A stretch of DNA of 64,000 nt. Source: JAMXLO01 sp963696645 (GTDB lineage Bacteria > Pseudomonadota > Alphaproteobacteria > Acetobacterales > Acetobacteraceae). A program made the translations under genes and the position numbers. Below are positions 8,512-20,791 of the stretch, piece by piece (the first letter of the stretch is position 1; the number at the start of each line of letters is the position of its first letter). The stretch is from contig CAVOKY010000007.1 of the NCBI GenBank assembly GCA_963696645.1, positions 1,860,001-1,924,000 of the forward strand. The letters are read 5' to 3'. The notes beneath the pieces were generated by a model. The model did no database searches. It had not been told where the DNA came from and was given only the letters and a program-made list of their open reading frames with translations.

Positions 8512-10407
8512 TCAGAACCCGAACATATGGTCCAGCGAAAATCCGCCGGAATCGTCCATCAGACCGTGATAGCCGAACAACCGGCAGGTGGTGTCGCGCA
8601 CCAGCACATAGCCTTCCGGACCCGCCTGTCGCAGTGCCGGCTCGCCGAACAGGATATGCGGCCAAATCATTGCCGAACCTGAACACGCGATCGCCACGCG
8701 CTGCTCGGCGATCACTTCACCTGCGCCGTCGTGCAGCAGCAGTGCCGTCGCCGACCGCGCATGCCAGGGCGCCGAAGCAGGATAGATCAACACGGCAAAA
8801 CTCCGACGACGGGCATCGCCGATCTTCAGGAACAGTCGCGTTGTCAAACCCGGCGGAGGCCCTGAATAGGATTGCGGCTCGTCCTTGTAGGTCATCGCCG
8901 TATTGAACACGTGCGCGCCGAAGCTGGACTCCGCTGCATGGCCGGACTGCCGGTCCTCATAACGGAACAACGCGTGCAGCCAGCCATCCGCTTCACCGCC
9001 CTCGCGAAAGTCGTAGACCAGCTCGGCATGTCCCGCGACCACGGCAATATCATCGAAATCCAGCGCCACGTCGTGGTCGCGCCGCAGACAACCGAGGAAA
9101 CGTTGCGCCAGCTTTCGCCCGGCTTCGTCGAACACGTCCAACCGGACAGGCAGCGTGGTCTGCTCCACCGCCATCGGCGTCGGCTGCACGATGCTGCGGA
9201 ACCGATCGCGCGGCAGGACCGGGAAGGGCAGCAGATAGCCCCGCCCCAATTGCGCCGGCAGTCCAGGAATCGCCGGATCGGGTCGCAGATCACCGCGTTC
9301 GACATTGACATGGGCGATGCGGACGCGATCGCCACGTGTCACCTCATAGCGCGGACGTACAATGTGTCGCCCCGCACGCAGTTCGATCTGTGCCGGCCAG
9401 CGCAAATCAGGCAGCAAATGCGCCACATCCACGGCGATGCTGGCGAAAGGTCCGACCTCCTGCGTCAGCACCACAGGCCGTTCCGCTCCCATACGATCCA
9501 GCGCGATCGCACCGGCAGGAATTGGTGCCGCATGGCTGTTCTGCAACCACAGGACCACGCGTTCATCGTCACGTGGCGCGGGCAATCCGGCATAACGGTC
9601 GGACGGCCACGCATTTGCATCGTGCGTACAGGACAGGCTCGCACCCCATGGTGACGCGGCGTCGGTGCCATACGTATCGAGCGCGTACTTCACCACATCG
9701 TGACCGGCCGCACCGATCGCATGGATGAAGAGCTGGCCCGTGAACTCCGACGTACCAAATCGCTTGCGCACCACACGGCTGTCGATGGAAAAACCGCGGG
9801 GCCCGGCAGGAACCTCCTGTTGCCACGTCGCCAATACATTGCCTGCCGCATCGAACAGTCGCAACCACAGCAGGATGGCGCCGCCGCCATATCCGGCCCA
9901 GTAATTCGCCGACACGAGCCGCGTGGACAGCCCGTCGGCGTCGCGGAAAAACACGAAATTCGTCGCGAAATTCAGCTTGTCGAGATAACGCGCGCGGTTG
10001 GTCACCAGTTCCGCAGGCAGCTTTACCTCGTCCAGCGTAACAACATCGGCGCCGGCAGGCAGCAGATCGCAAATGCGCGCAGCGATGCGCGCGGCGTCGA
10101 ATGCCGCGATCAGCACCATGCGCGCACCGCTGGACGGCAGTTCGGTCAGCGCGCGGGCAACCAGACCGGCGCGTTGCGTGCCCACCACGGTCACATCATG
10201 CACATACAGGCCGACAAGTGGCGGCACGTTCGGATACAGCGCGAACAACGCATCCGCGATGCCGTCGGGATCGTACAGCGCCACCGGACCCGACCGCGCA
10301 AGTCGGGCGTACAACCTGCCGATCGCCTCGGCCGCCAGCGGATGCGCCAGTGCCTTGTACAGCACATTGCCGCCGACGCGGTTGTCGAATGTCTGAATGT
10401 GCAACAT
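8512..10407 (-). CDS. Conserved-looking hypothetical protein, 631 aa
   Basis: A long intact protein that I do not recognise. The N-terminus (MLHIQTFDNRVGG) has no signal peptide. Residues ~1-130 look alpha/beta (alternating hydrophobic strands, e.g. GARMVLIAAFDAARIAARI), and the remainder is strand-rich with many Arg/Asp and no clear transmembrane helix. It starts 9 nt after the stop of the ELM1-family gene and ends 18 nt before the methyltransferase, so the three form an operon. A role with surface glycans or envelope assembly is only a guess from the GT-B-like neighbour. Confidence 0.75.
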   Translation of the reverse strand: MLHIQTFDNRVGGNVLYKALAHPLAAEAIGRLYARLARSGPVALYDPDGIADALFALYPNVPPLVGLYVHDVTVVGTQRAGLVARALTELPSSGARMVLIAAFDAARIAARICDLLPAGADVVTLDEVKLPAELVTNRARYLDKLNFATNFVFFRDADGLSTRLVSANYWAGYGGGAILLWLRLFDAAGNVLATWQQEVPAGPRGFSIDSRVVRKRFGTSEFTGQLFIHAIGAAGHDVVKYALDTYGTDAASPWGASLSCTHDANAWPSDRYAGLPAPRDDERVVLWLQNSHAAPIPAGAIALDRMGAERPVVLTQEVGPFASIAVDVAHLLPDLRWPAQIELRAGRHIVRPRYEVTRGDRVRIAHVNVERGDLRPDPAIPGLPAQLGRGYLLPFPVLPRDRFRSIVQPTPMAVEQTTLPVRLDVFDEAGRKLAQRFLGCLRRDHDVALDFDDIAVVAGHAELVYDFREGGEADGWLHALFRYEDRQSGHAAESSFGAHVFNTAMTYKDEPQSYSGPPPGLTTRLFLKIGDARRRSFAVLIYPASAPWHARSATALLLHDGAGEVIAEQRVAIACSGSAMIWPHILFGEPALRQAGPEGYVLVRDTTCRLFGYHGLMDDSGGFSLDHMFGF

Positions 10408-10416
10408 GGGCCTGTC

Positions 10417-11355
10417 CTAGATGCCGAGCCGCCGGCACATCTCCGCGGCCGCTGCCGGTGTATCGTCAAGCGGTGCCACCGGCCAGACCTCGTAACGGCC
10501 GGCAAATTCACGCACCCGGCCCTCCGCCAGCAGGGCATCGGTGAACAGCCTGTTGCGTCGCGACCGCCCCGGCAACGCGGCCAGCATCACCGGTGCTTTG
10601 GTGGCCACTGCCTCCGACACCATCGACACGCTGTCCACAGTGACGACAATTGCATCGGCCAAGGCAAGCATGCCGAAATATGGATTGTCGCCGGTGCCGT
10701 CCCAGACATAACCGCCCAGCGGTCTCAGCGCTTCCGTCAGCTTGCCTATCGCTGCCGGATCGGTGCGGCGCGACGGCGTGACCGCGACGCCGACACCGTC
10801 GCGGCGCATCATCGTGGCAAGCTGGCCGGCAAGCTCGGCGCCAACCGACCCGTCCAGTCGGAACCGCCCGTTGCTGCCGCCCACCAGCACCGCAACCAGC
10901 GGCCGCTTCAAGTCCTCGAAGTGTTGGCGCCATTGCTGTGCCGCCTGCGCCAGGCGCGCCGATGTGACCCGGTGCAGCGCCGTCCGCGTCACCACAACGT
11001 TGGGGCCGGTCAGTTCGTCATGCCGGTTCACCACGATCAGGTCGAACCGTCTGGGGTCCATGCGCGGATGCTGCACCTGAACCACCGATCGCTCGTCGCA
11101 GCGCAACGCGGCGCCGACCGCGGCCGCCATCCCGCCGCAACCGATCACCAGCCCCGGCAGCGGAGCGCGCACCGCGTCGGAGACCGCGACAAGCGGCGCC
11201 GGCCAGAGCGATGCCGTCAGCCACTTCCATGGCGCGCGTGGTGCCAGAACGCGCAGCTCGGGCTGTAGCCCGGCAGCCTCGGCCAAGCCGAGGGCTTGTG
11301 CCCGCAGGCCGGCAAAGTTTTCGGACAGGATGCAGGATTCGGCCACTTGCGACAT
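10417..11355 (-). CDS. ELM1/GtrOC1-family putative nucleoside-diphosphate-sugar epimerase (DUF1022)
   Basis: About 312 aa when started at ATG 11355; a longer frame begins at 11391. The protein has the GT-B-like pattern of the mitochondrial fission ELM1 family: ILSENFAGLRAQALGLAEAAG at the N-terminus, LVIGCGGMAAAVGAALRC, VAVLVGGSNGRFRLD in the middle and VVTVDSVSMVSEAVATKAPV near the C-terminus. In bacteria the family is common in alphaproteobacteria and its biochemical function is not established. It heads a three-gene operon. Confidence 0.82.
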   Translation of the reverse strand: MSQVAESCILSENFAGLRAQALGLAEAAGLQPELRVLAPRAPWKWLTASLWPAPLVAVSDAVRAPLPGLVIGCGGMAAAVGAALRCDERSVVQVQHPRMDPRRFDLIVVNRHDELTGPNVVVTRTALHRVTSARLAQAAQQWRQHFEDLKRPLVAVLVGGSNGRFRLDGSVGAELAGQLATMMRRDGVGVAVTPSRRTDPAAIGKLTEALRPLGGYVWDGTGDNPYFGMLALADAIVVTVDSVSMVSEAVATKAPVMLAALPGRSRRNRLFTDALLAEGRVREFAGRYEVWPVAPLDDTPAAAAEMCRRLGI

Positions 11356-11517
11356 GGCTGGGCTTTTCGGCGTCTGGCGGTGGGCCGTCAATCCGCCCTT
11401 CCCGGCGCTCGTCCCCGCGAACGAACGGCCACCGCCTGGCCGCCCAGCGAGCAGGCCACTCGAAGCACTTCGCCGGCAACCGGGTGAGGAAAAAGGGGCA
11501 GACGCAGCAGAACAGGT

Positions 11518-13818
11518 TCAGCGAGTGCGTTCGCTTGCCGGCCCCACCGTCTGATACGCCGCCAGGCACGCCAGATCGACGATCTGGCTGACCGATGCAT
11601 CCATCGGCATGATCTGCACCGGCCGCTCCATCCCCACCAGCAGCGGACCGATCGTGCTGCCGCCGCCCAGCCTGCGCGCCAAACTCGACGTGATGTGCGC
11701 CGAATGCAGCCCCGGCATTACCAGCACGTTCGCGTCAGCGGTCAGCCGGCAGAATGGGTACAGCGCGCGGATCGACGGCTCCAGCGCCACGTCCGGGCTC
11801 ATCTCGCCGTCGTACTCGAAATCCACCTTGCGCTGGTCGAGCATCGCCACCGCATCGCGCATCGGCGCATTGGCCGGCTGGATCGGGTCACCGAACGTCG
11901 CATGCGACAGCAGCGCCACCCGCGGCTCGTGACCCAGATGACGCGCGGCCTGCGCCGCACCGATCGCGATCTCCGCCAGTTGCTCGGCGTTCGGACGGAA
12001 ATGCATCAACGTATCGGCGATGAAGATCGTCTTGCCGCGCATGCCCAGCACCAAGGTGATGCCAAACGCGATGCCGTCACCGGCCGGCTCGATCGCGTGG
12101 CTGATGTCGTCCAGGCACACCGCGGCGGACCGGGTCAGCCCGGTCACCATGGCATCGGCGTCGCCGGTCGCCACCATGCAGGCGGCAAACACGTTGCGGT
12201 CCTGGTTGACCATGCGCTGACAATCGCGTTGCAGAAAACCGCGGCGCTGCATGCGGCCATACAGGAAGTCCACGTACTTCCGGTTGGCGCCAGACAGCCG
12301 GGCGTTGTGGATCTCGATGCCTTCCACCACGCCAAGACCGAGGCTCGCCATCGTCGCCTTCACGCGGTCCTCGCGGCCGATCAGCACGGGGCGGCCATAG
12401 CCCGCGTTGCGATACGCCACCGCAGCCCGCACCACCTTTTCCTCCTCACCCTCGGCGAACACTACGCGGCGCGGGTTGGAGCGCACGCTCTCCATGATCG
12501 CGTCGAGCGCACCTGCGGTGGAATCGAGCCGGCTCGACAGGTCGCGCGCATAGCGGCGCAGATCGACCAGCGGCTTGCGCGCCACGCCGCTGTCCATCGC
12601 CGCGCGCGCCACCGCCGGCGGTATCCACGAGATCAGCCGCGGATCGAACGCGTTGGGGATGATGTAGTCGGCCCCGAAGGTCAGCCGGCGGCCCGTCGAT
12701 GCGGAATGCACCTCGTCCGGCACATCCTCGCGCGCCAGCTTGGCCAGCGCCTCGGCCGCAGCGATCTTCATCGTCTCGTTGATCGTGCTGGCACGTACAT
12801 CCAGCGCGCCGCGAAAAATATAGGGAAAGCCGAGTACGTTGTTGACCTGATTCGGATAATCGCTGCGTCCGGTGGCGATGATCGCATGCGGGCTGGCCTC
12901 GCGAGCCTCTTCCGGCGTGATTTCCGGATCCGGGTTCGCCATCGCGAAGATGATCGGCTTGTCGGCCATGCGGCGGACCATCTCCTTGGTCACCGCCCCC
13001 TTCACCGACAGTCCGAAGACCACATCCGCACCGTCCAGCGCATCGGACAGCGTGCGCGCCCTGGTGGCGGCAGCGTGCGCGGACTTCCACTGGTTCATGC
13101 CCTCGGTGCGGCCCTGATAGACCACGCCCTTGGTGTCGCACAGCACGACGTGCTCCGGCCGCATGCCCATCGCCTTCAGCAACTCGACACAGGCGATGCC
13201 CGCCGCGCCGGCGCCGTTCACCACCAGTTTGGTGTCGCGCAGTTCACGGCCAGTCAGGTGGCAGGCGTTGATCAGCCCCGCCGCGGCAACGATCGCGGTG
13301 CCATGCTGGTCGTCATGGAACACCGGAATGTCCATCAGCTCGCGCAGCCGCTGCTCGATCACGAAACATTCCGGGGCCTTGATGTCCTCCAGGTTGATGC
13401 CGCCGAAGCCGGCCAGGAACCGTACCGAGTTCACCACGTCATCGACATTCTCCGAGTCGATTTCGAGGTCGATGCCGTCGATGTCTGCAAACCGCTTGAA
13501 CAGCGCGATCTTGCCTTCCATCACCGGCTTCGACGCCACCGCCCCGAGATTGCCCAGACCGAGTACAGCGGTACCGTTGGACACCACCGCCACCATGTTT
13601 CCCTTCGCGGTGTAGTCGTAGGCCAGCGATGCGTCGCGCTGGATGTGCAGGCAGGGTTCCGCCACGCCAGGCGAATAGGCGAGCGACAGGTCGCGTGCGG
13701 TGGTGATCGGCTTGGAGATGCGCGTCTCGAGCTTGCCCGGCCGCCCCGACGCGTGCAGCGCCAGCGCCTCTTCGGCCGAAACATGCGCGGTACGCGTATC
13801 GATGCTGCCATCAGCCAT
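11518..13818 (-). CDS. maeB: NADP-dependent malic enzyme, MaeB type (malic enzyme + phosphotransacetylase-like domain)
   Basis: Decarboxylates malate to pyruvate with reduction of NAD(P). The 766-aa protein has the two-part MaeB layout. The malic enzyme domain (~1-430) shows YSPGVAEPC (48-56), FHDDQHGTAIVAAAGLINA and the nucleotide fold VVNGAGAAGIACVEL. A C-terminal phosphotransacetylase-like regulatory domain (~440-766) begins near RRVVFAEGEEEKVVRAA. Length matches the family. Together with sthA in this window it belongs to NADPH balancing, though the genes are not linked. Confidence 0.95.
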   Translation of the reverse strand: MADGSIDTRTAHVSAEEALALHASGRPGKLETRISKPITTARDLSLAYSPGVAEPCLHIQRDASLAYDYTAKGNMVAVVSNGTAVLGLGNLGAVASKPVMEGKIALFKRFADIDGIDLEIDSENVDDVVNSVRFLAGFGGINLEDIKAPECFVIEQRLRELMDIPVFHDDQHGTAIVAAAGLINACHLTGRELRDTKLVVNGAGAAGIACVELLKAMGMRPEHVVLCDTKGVVYQGRTEGMNQWKSAHAAATRARTLSDALDGADVVFGLSVKGAVTKEMVRRMADKPIIFAMANPDPEITPEEAREASPHAIIATGRSDYPNQVNNVLGFPYIFRGALDVRASTINETMKIAAAEALAKLAREDVPDEVHSASTGRRLTFGADYIIPNAFDPRLISWIPPAVARAAMDSGVARKPLVDLRRYARDLSSRLDSTAGALDAIMESVRSNPRRVVFAEGEEEKVVRAAVAYRNAGYGRPVLIGREDRVKATMASLGLGVVEGIEIHNARLSGANRKYVDFLYGRMQRRGFLQRDCQRMVNQDRNVFAACMVATGDADAMVTGLTRSAAVCLDDISHAIEPAGDGIAFGITLVLGMRGKTIFIADTLMHFRPNAEQLAEIAIGAAQAARHLGHEPRVALLSHATFGDPIQPANAPMRDAVAMLDQRKVDFEYDGEMSPDVALEPSIRALYPFCRLTADANVLVMPGLHSAHITSSLARRLGGGSTIGPLLVGMERPVQIMPMDASVSQIVDLACLAAYQTVGPASERTR

Positions 13819-13967
13819 CCTGGGTCCCCTGGTCGCTTCTGCTCGCCGTTGCCGGCATCATGGTCGCTGACGACGGCGGTGGGAAGCCGGGGTGTCCGGC
13901 GACGATCCCGGTTCAGGGCGATGCCAAAGGCTTGTTCACTATTGTGGACCAAAATCCAAAGCCAGGC

Positions 13968-15089
13968 ATGGTGATCCGAGGCGGCATGTTGGGCATCGGG
14001 TTTGGCAGCGGATTCATCCGAAACTGGCTCGGGGCGCTACGATCGCGTGGCGTTGTCGTGCCGTTCGAATCGCCGGTGCTGCGCATGGCACGGGTTTGCG
14101 ACGATGAGCGCGACGGGCTGATCGCGATCCTGCGCGACTTTGCCAACAACGGCACAGCCTACATCGTCCCATGGAGCAGCCTGCCGCTCGTTGTACCCAT
14201 GACCGACTACGACAAGGCGCTGCACACGGGAGTAGCTGAAAGCAGGCCAACGACGCCGGCGGAGGTTCGCGCCGTGGTCAGCCAGCTGGCACTATCGGGC
14301 GCACTGGGTCGCGAGGCAAAGGCGCGCGAGGCAGAGCGTACACGTACCGCCAGGACGCAGCTCGCCGATATCGAGCTTGTGCTGATCCTGCATCTGCTGA
14401 GTTCCTGCGGTGCGGACCCCGCGACCCTGATCGCGGACTCGTCTCGCCGGGGAGTGACCGGTGCGAAGGCCGCCGTGGCCGCCGCGGCGGCTGCAACCGG
14501 TGTCAAGCGGAAGGATATCTATCGTCGCGTCAGCGAATTCTCGAAGCTGCTGGTGCCGGTTGGACTGATTGCCACGGAAGGACCGATCCATTCCGGTTGG
14601 CTGCGCGTATTGCATAACGAGGTCGAGGCGCTCGGACCTGACTGCGCAATCCGCCAGCGGGCGCATTTGCCGGACGTCAGTGCGGCATGGGAGCCCATCG
14701 CGACATCGGCGGCCAGAACCGCACAGTTCACGGCCACCGGCCTCAATATGATCGACTATTCAGTGCTCGATATCAATTCGACGATCAGGCAATGGAATAC
14801 CGAGGAGCCGTTGCTCAGGCAGATCATCACCCGATTGTCGTTCACGCTGGATGAGTGGCCCTCGCTGATCAAGGCCGCCCACGACGCGTTACGCGATTCG
14901 AAAGACGGGACGGTCGTCCAATTGCAGGCGCTGCGTGCCGTGCTGCCGCGTGCAGCCACGGCCGGTCCAACGGCTGGCGGTCATGCAGCCAAGGCAAATG
15001 CAGACCCGCCGCCTGTAGCCCGTGCCCTTGCCGCCAGGTTATCCGCGATCTGGTCGATGCTCGGGTCCTCGCGCCCGTCGCTGGGTTGA
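13968..15089 (+). CDS. Hypothetical protein of unknown family (orphan)
   Basis: An intact open frame of 373 aa from the ATG at 13968; the frame could begin at 13860 or 13986. I prefer a downstream start because 13860-13960 is AT-richer and probably holds the divergent maeB promoter. There is no signal peptide or membrane helix. The middle is helical and Ala-rich (GAKAAVAAAAAATGVKRKDIY, with the look of a helix-turn-helix) and the C-terminus is low complexity. No catalytic motif is recognised. Base use differs from neighbouring genes, so it may be acquired. Confidence 0.6.
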   Translation: MVIRGGMLGIGFGSGFIRNWLGALRSRGVVVPFESPVLRMARVCDDERDGLIAILRDFANNGTAYIVPWSSLPLVVPMTDYDKALHTGVAESRPTTPAEVRAVVSQLALSGALGREAKAREAERTRTARTQLADIELVLILHLLSSCGADPATLIADSSRRGVTGAKAAVAAAAAATGVKRKDIYRRVSEFSKLLVPVGLIATEGPIHSGWLRVLHNEVEALGPDCAIRQRAHLPDVSAAWEPIATSAARTAQFTATGLNMIDYSVLDINSTIRQWNTEEPLLRQIITRLSFTLDEWPSLIKAAHDALRDSKDGTVVQLQALRAVLPRAATAGPTAGGHAAKANADPPPVARALAARLSAIWSMLGSSRPSLG

Positions 15090-15262
15090 TCCGAGGCTGG
15101 TGTTGGTGGGGCCGTGACGTAGCTTGGTCGCCGGCTGCAGGTCCTCTGCGTTCCGGGTCTCGGTCATGATGGAGTCGTCCACACCGTCCCTGGAGACATG
15201 GACCGCTGATGCGACCTCGGTATGTCCGAAACCCGTTCAAACACTCAGACCAAGGCCAGCCA

Positions 15263-16297
15263 TCAGCCGGAGGCAGGAACGTACGGAAAGGTCGTCGATG
15301 GCTTCGACAAGACTGAGTCCTTGCCGATCCCGAGGCTGACAGGGGCGTTCGCCGCTATGGAGAACATGACATTCGGGGCGTTGTCCGTCAGGGAACGCCC
15401 GTTCCATTCGGCGAACCCGAACGCGGCCGGCGTACCGAACACGTAAGGAAGGATGTTGGGGAAGAACCGGCGCGCAACCTCCTCCCCATATGCCCGGGGG
15501 TCTTCCGCGGTTCCACTGGCGGACACGACACCGGCGATCGCCTTGGTGACGACCTCTCCATACGTCAGAAGGTCGTCGGCCGGGCGCCCAGCGTTGAGTC
15601 GGTTGCCAAGATCTTCGTTGAACTGGGTGAAGAGCGGATGGATCATTGGAAGGCCCACACGGTTGATCGAACGCCAACCCCCGGAGTCGGTGGCAAGCGT
15701 CGCCACGGCCCATACGCCGATCCGGCGCTTGTCACTTGCGCCGACGAGCAAATCGCTATCGGGCACTTCCAGCACTATGGAATATACGGTGTGGCCGGCG
15801 AACAGGTTCTTGGCCCGACCTGGATCCCACCCGGACAGGTCGATGACCGTTCCGTCCTGGAACGCGTGGCCGACTGCGTGCAGCACATCGGGCTCAATCC
15901 AGAATGGATCACCAGCCTTGCCCGCCCAGGCGTGCAGACCGGCCGCCGTGGACGCCGTCTCGCCGGTCGTTCCATTGAGGACAACAGTGCCAGCCGCATT
16001 TGGATCGACAGCAGCTGCACCGTGGATACACCGTATGACGTAGCGCTGCTTTCCGTGCTCGTCCCGCTCATCGAAATTGATGCGATAGGTGATATCTTCG
16101 ATGGCATCACCATCAAGGTCGACCTTGAATTCATACATGCCTTCGGGGTGGTAGCCGGGCGCAGGAATGGCACCGGCAATTGAGTGGCAGACGTTGATCA
16201 CGAACACGGTGCCTGTCTCGCCACGAAATACATAGAGGTCCGTGATGTCGAGGCGGATGTCCTGCCGGGCGATTGGCGAGTCGAGGTGATGCGCCAT
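15263..16297 (-). CDS. DUF4331 family protein
   Basis: A 344-aa protein beginning MAHHLDSPIARQDIRLDITD, typical of the DUF4331 family, with LYVFRGETGTVFVINVCHS, YEFKVDLDGDAIEDITYRI and a C-terminal FGTPAAFGFAEWNGR block. ATG 16297 is chosen because the preceding ~38 residues do not fit the family start. No signal peptide remains, although some family members are secreted. The biochemical function is unknown. Confidence 0.85.
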   Translation of the reverse strand: MAHHLDSPIARQDIRLDITDLYVFRGETGTVFVINVCHSIAGAIPAPGYHPEGMYEFKVDLDGDAIEDITYRINFDERDEHGKQRYVIRCIHGAAAVDPNAAGTVVLNGTTGETASTAAGLHAWAGKAGDPFWIEPDVLHAVGHAFQDGTVIDLSGWDPGRAKNLFAGHTVYSIVLEVPDSDLLVGASDKRRIGVWAVATLATDSGGWRSINRVGLPMIHPLFTQFNEDLGNRLNAGRPADDLLTYGEVVTKAIAGVVSASGTAEDPRAYGEEVARRFFPNILPYVFGTPAAFGFAEWNGRSLTDNAPNVMFSIAANAPVSLGIGKDSVLSKPSTTFPYVPASG

Positions 16298-16697
16298 GGT
16301 GGTCTCACTTTCGTGCTTGTTGAGTGAAGAAGGCCATCGGCACCGACTGAAGGCGAGACTGAGGGCAAGTGTCCGCAACCTCGCTCGCGAAGATTGCAAT
16401 TTGGCCCGCAATCGGCCGGATCGACAAGCCTACTCAGGGCCTAAAGCGCTACTCCGGGGCCGGGGCGGCACGGACATGTCTGCCCGAACTGCCCGCGGCC
16501 GATTGAACGTTGCCGAAAAACCGACCGTAATGGTCGCCAGGTGGCCGAAACTGACCTTCCGTTCTGCGAGGCGGTCATTTGAGACTTGTTTCCGAACCAG
16601 CTTACCCTGGCGGTCGCAACGAGCCGGGAACAAGGCAAGCTGACCGAAGGAAAGGGGATACCAGTGTTGCTGCGGCGCTATCCGGCGCGGACGACGG
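16298..16697. other. Intergenic region between DUF4331 and MFS genes
   Basis: A 400-base divergent intergenic region. It must contain promoters for both flanking genes, but I see no -35/-10 pair good enough to call. Short open frames here have no recognisable protein character. Nothing else is supported. Confidence 0.4.
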
Positions 16698-17906
16698 ATG
16701 GCTACTGAGGCGCGCACCGTCGCGACCGTCTGCGCGGCAGAGATCCTGGGCTTGGCCGGCTTCTCGCTGGTCCCCGCTCTGCTGCCGCAGTTCATCGCGA
16801 CCTGGTCGCTGAGCAACGCCGAGGCCGGCTGGCTCGCCGGCATGATGTCCGGTGGCTATATGGCGGGCGTGCTGCCGCTGGTTGCCCTGACCGACCGCAT
16901 GCCGGCGCGCACCATCTATCTCGCCTGCAGTGCGCTCAGTGCGCTGTCGTGCTTCGGCATTGCGCTGAGCGATGGACTGCCGGCAGCGTTGATCTGGCGC
17001 GCGGTAGGCGGCGTCGCACTCGCCGGCATGTACATGCCGGGCCTGCGTGCCTTGACCGACGGAATGGCAGGGGCAAGACGCGCCCGCGCCGCCGCCTGGT
17101 ACACCAGTTCGTTCACCCTCGGCTCGTCGTTGTCCTTCCTGCTCGGCCAGGCGGGCTTGGCGTGGGGCTGGCGTATTGCGTTCCTGGTGGGTGGTGTACT
17201 CGGCGGAATCGGCGTGCTGCTGGCCTGGGCCGGGCTCCCGCGCATGAAGCTCGAAACCCCCACCGAACGGGTTCGGGCGATGCCGGGTCTCGGCCGGACG
17301 CTCGGCGATCCCGGCGTGCTGGTGCTCATCATCGGCTACGCGGCGACGATCTGGGGGACCGCCGGGCTGCGACAATGGATCGTGGTGTTCCTCGCGTTCT
17401 GCCTGGCGAACCAGGGCAGTGGTGCGACGCAGGATTGGAGCATACTGACGATTGGTGCGCTGATCGGCTTGTTGGGCGTACCAGCGGGCCTGTGCGGCAA
17501 TGAGTTGTCGTTGCGTCTTGGTCTGCGTGCCACCGCCATGGGCGTGTTCCTGGTATCGGTGGTGGTGAACGCATTGTTCGGCTTCGCCGCGATACTGCCG
17601 TACGGTGCAGTCGTCGCCCTTGCCATGGCCGCGGGCTTCGTCGTGCAGGGCAATTTCTCCAATCTCACTTCGGGTGTGCTCGCGGTCGCCGCGCCGGGGC
17701 GGAGAGGTGCGACGGTGGCGGTGTATTCCTGCATCGGCTTCGCCGGTGGGTTCCTCGGGACCGTGCTGTTCGGCGTGGCGCTCGATCGATTCGGCGGGAC
17801 AACGCAGCTGGTGGCCTGGGTGGTCGCATTCGGTATCTGCGCAGTTGCATGCCTGGTCGGCGGCGTCGCGACCGCATTCCTGCCGCGCGATCTGGAGCGG
17901 GCATAA
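16698..17906 (+). CDS. MFS transporter
   Basis: A 402-aa major facilitator protein with about 12 hydrophobic helices. Typical elements are QFIATWSLSNAEAGWLAGM after helix 1, a loop-2/3 segment ALTDRMPARTIYLA, and VLGGIGVLLAWAGLP closing the first half. The second half begins after a charged loop (MKLETPTERVRAMPGLGRTL). ATG 16698 has a weak ribosome-binding site. No substrate family can be named; it stands alone upstream of mutS. Confidence 0.88.
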   Translation: MATEARTVATVCAAEILGLAGFSLVPALLPQFIATWSLSNAEAGWLAGMMSGGYMAGVLPLVALTDRMPARTIYLACSALSALSCFGIALSDGLPAALIWRAVGGVALAGMYMPGLRALTDGMAGARRARAAAWYTSSFTLGSSLSFLLGQAGLAWGWRIAFLVGGVLGGIGVLLAWAGLPRMKLETPTERVRAMPGLGRTLGDPGVLVLIIGYAATIWGTAGLRQWIVVFLAFCLANQGSGATQDWSILTIGALIGLLGVPAGLCGNELSLRLGLRATAMGVFLVSVVVNALFGFAAILPYGAVVALAMAAGFVVQGNFSNLTSGVLAVAAPGRRGATVAVYSCIGFAGGFLGTVLFGVALDRFGGTTQLVAWVVAFGICAVACLVGGVATAFLPRDLERA

Positions 17907-18111
17907 AGGCTCGAGACGCGCGCCGAGATCTTTTGACCGACGCCGCAATCCCAGTCGATGGTGGTTGGAGGTTCCAAGGTTGGCCTGAGCGTTCGGGCAC
18001 CGTAAACCAACTGAACGACTGCCATGGCCGCATCACCGCCACCACCGCCCCCTCCCCCCCCCCTCGATCCGACGCTTCGCAGCCCTGGGCGCGTGGGTTA
18101 CACCGAGGCCA

Positions 18112-20777
<2,666 letters not shown>

Positions 20778-20791
20778 TACCGATTGGACGG

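Noticed and set aside
9700..11268. Long plus-strand open frame of ~522 codons
   Set aside because: Antisense of the 631-aa and ELM1-family genes; composition typical of GC-driven shadow frames.
11695..13974. Long plus-strand open frame of ~759 codons opposite maeB
   Set aside because: It is the antisense shadow of the malic enzyme gene in high-GC DNA: His/Arg/Gln-rich with no domain.
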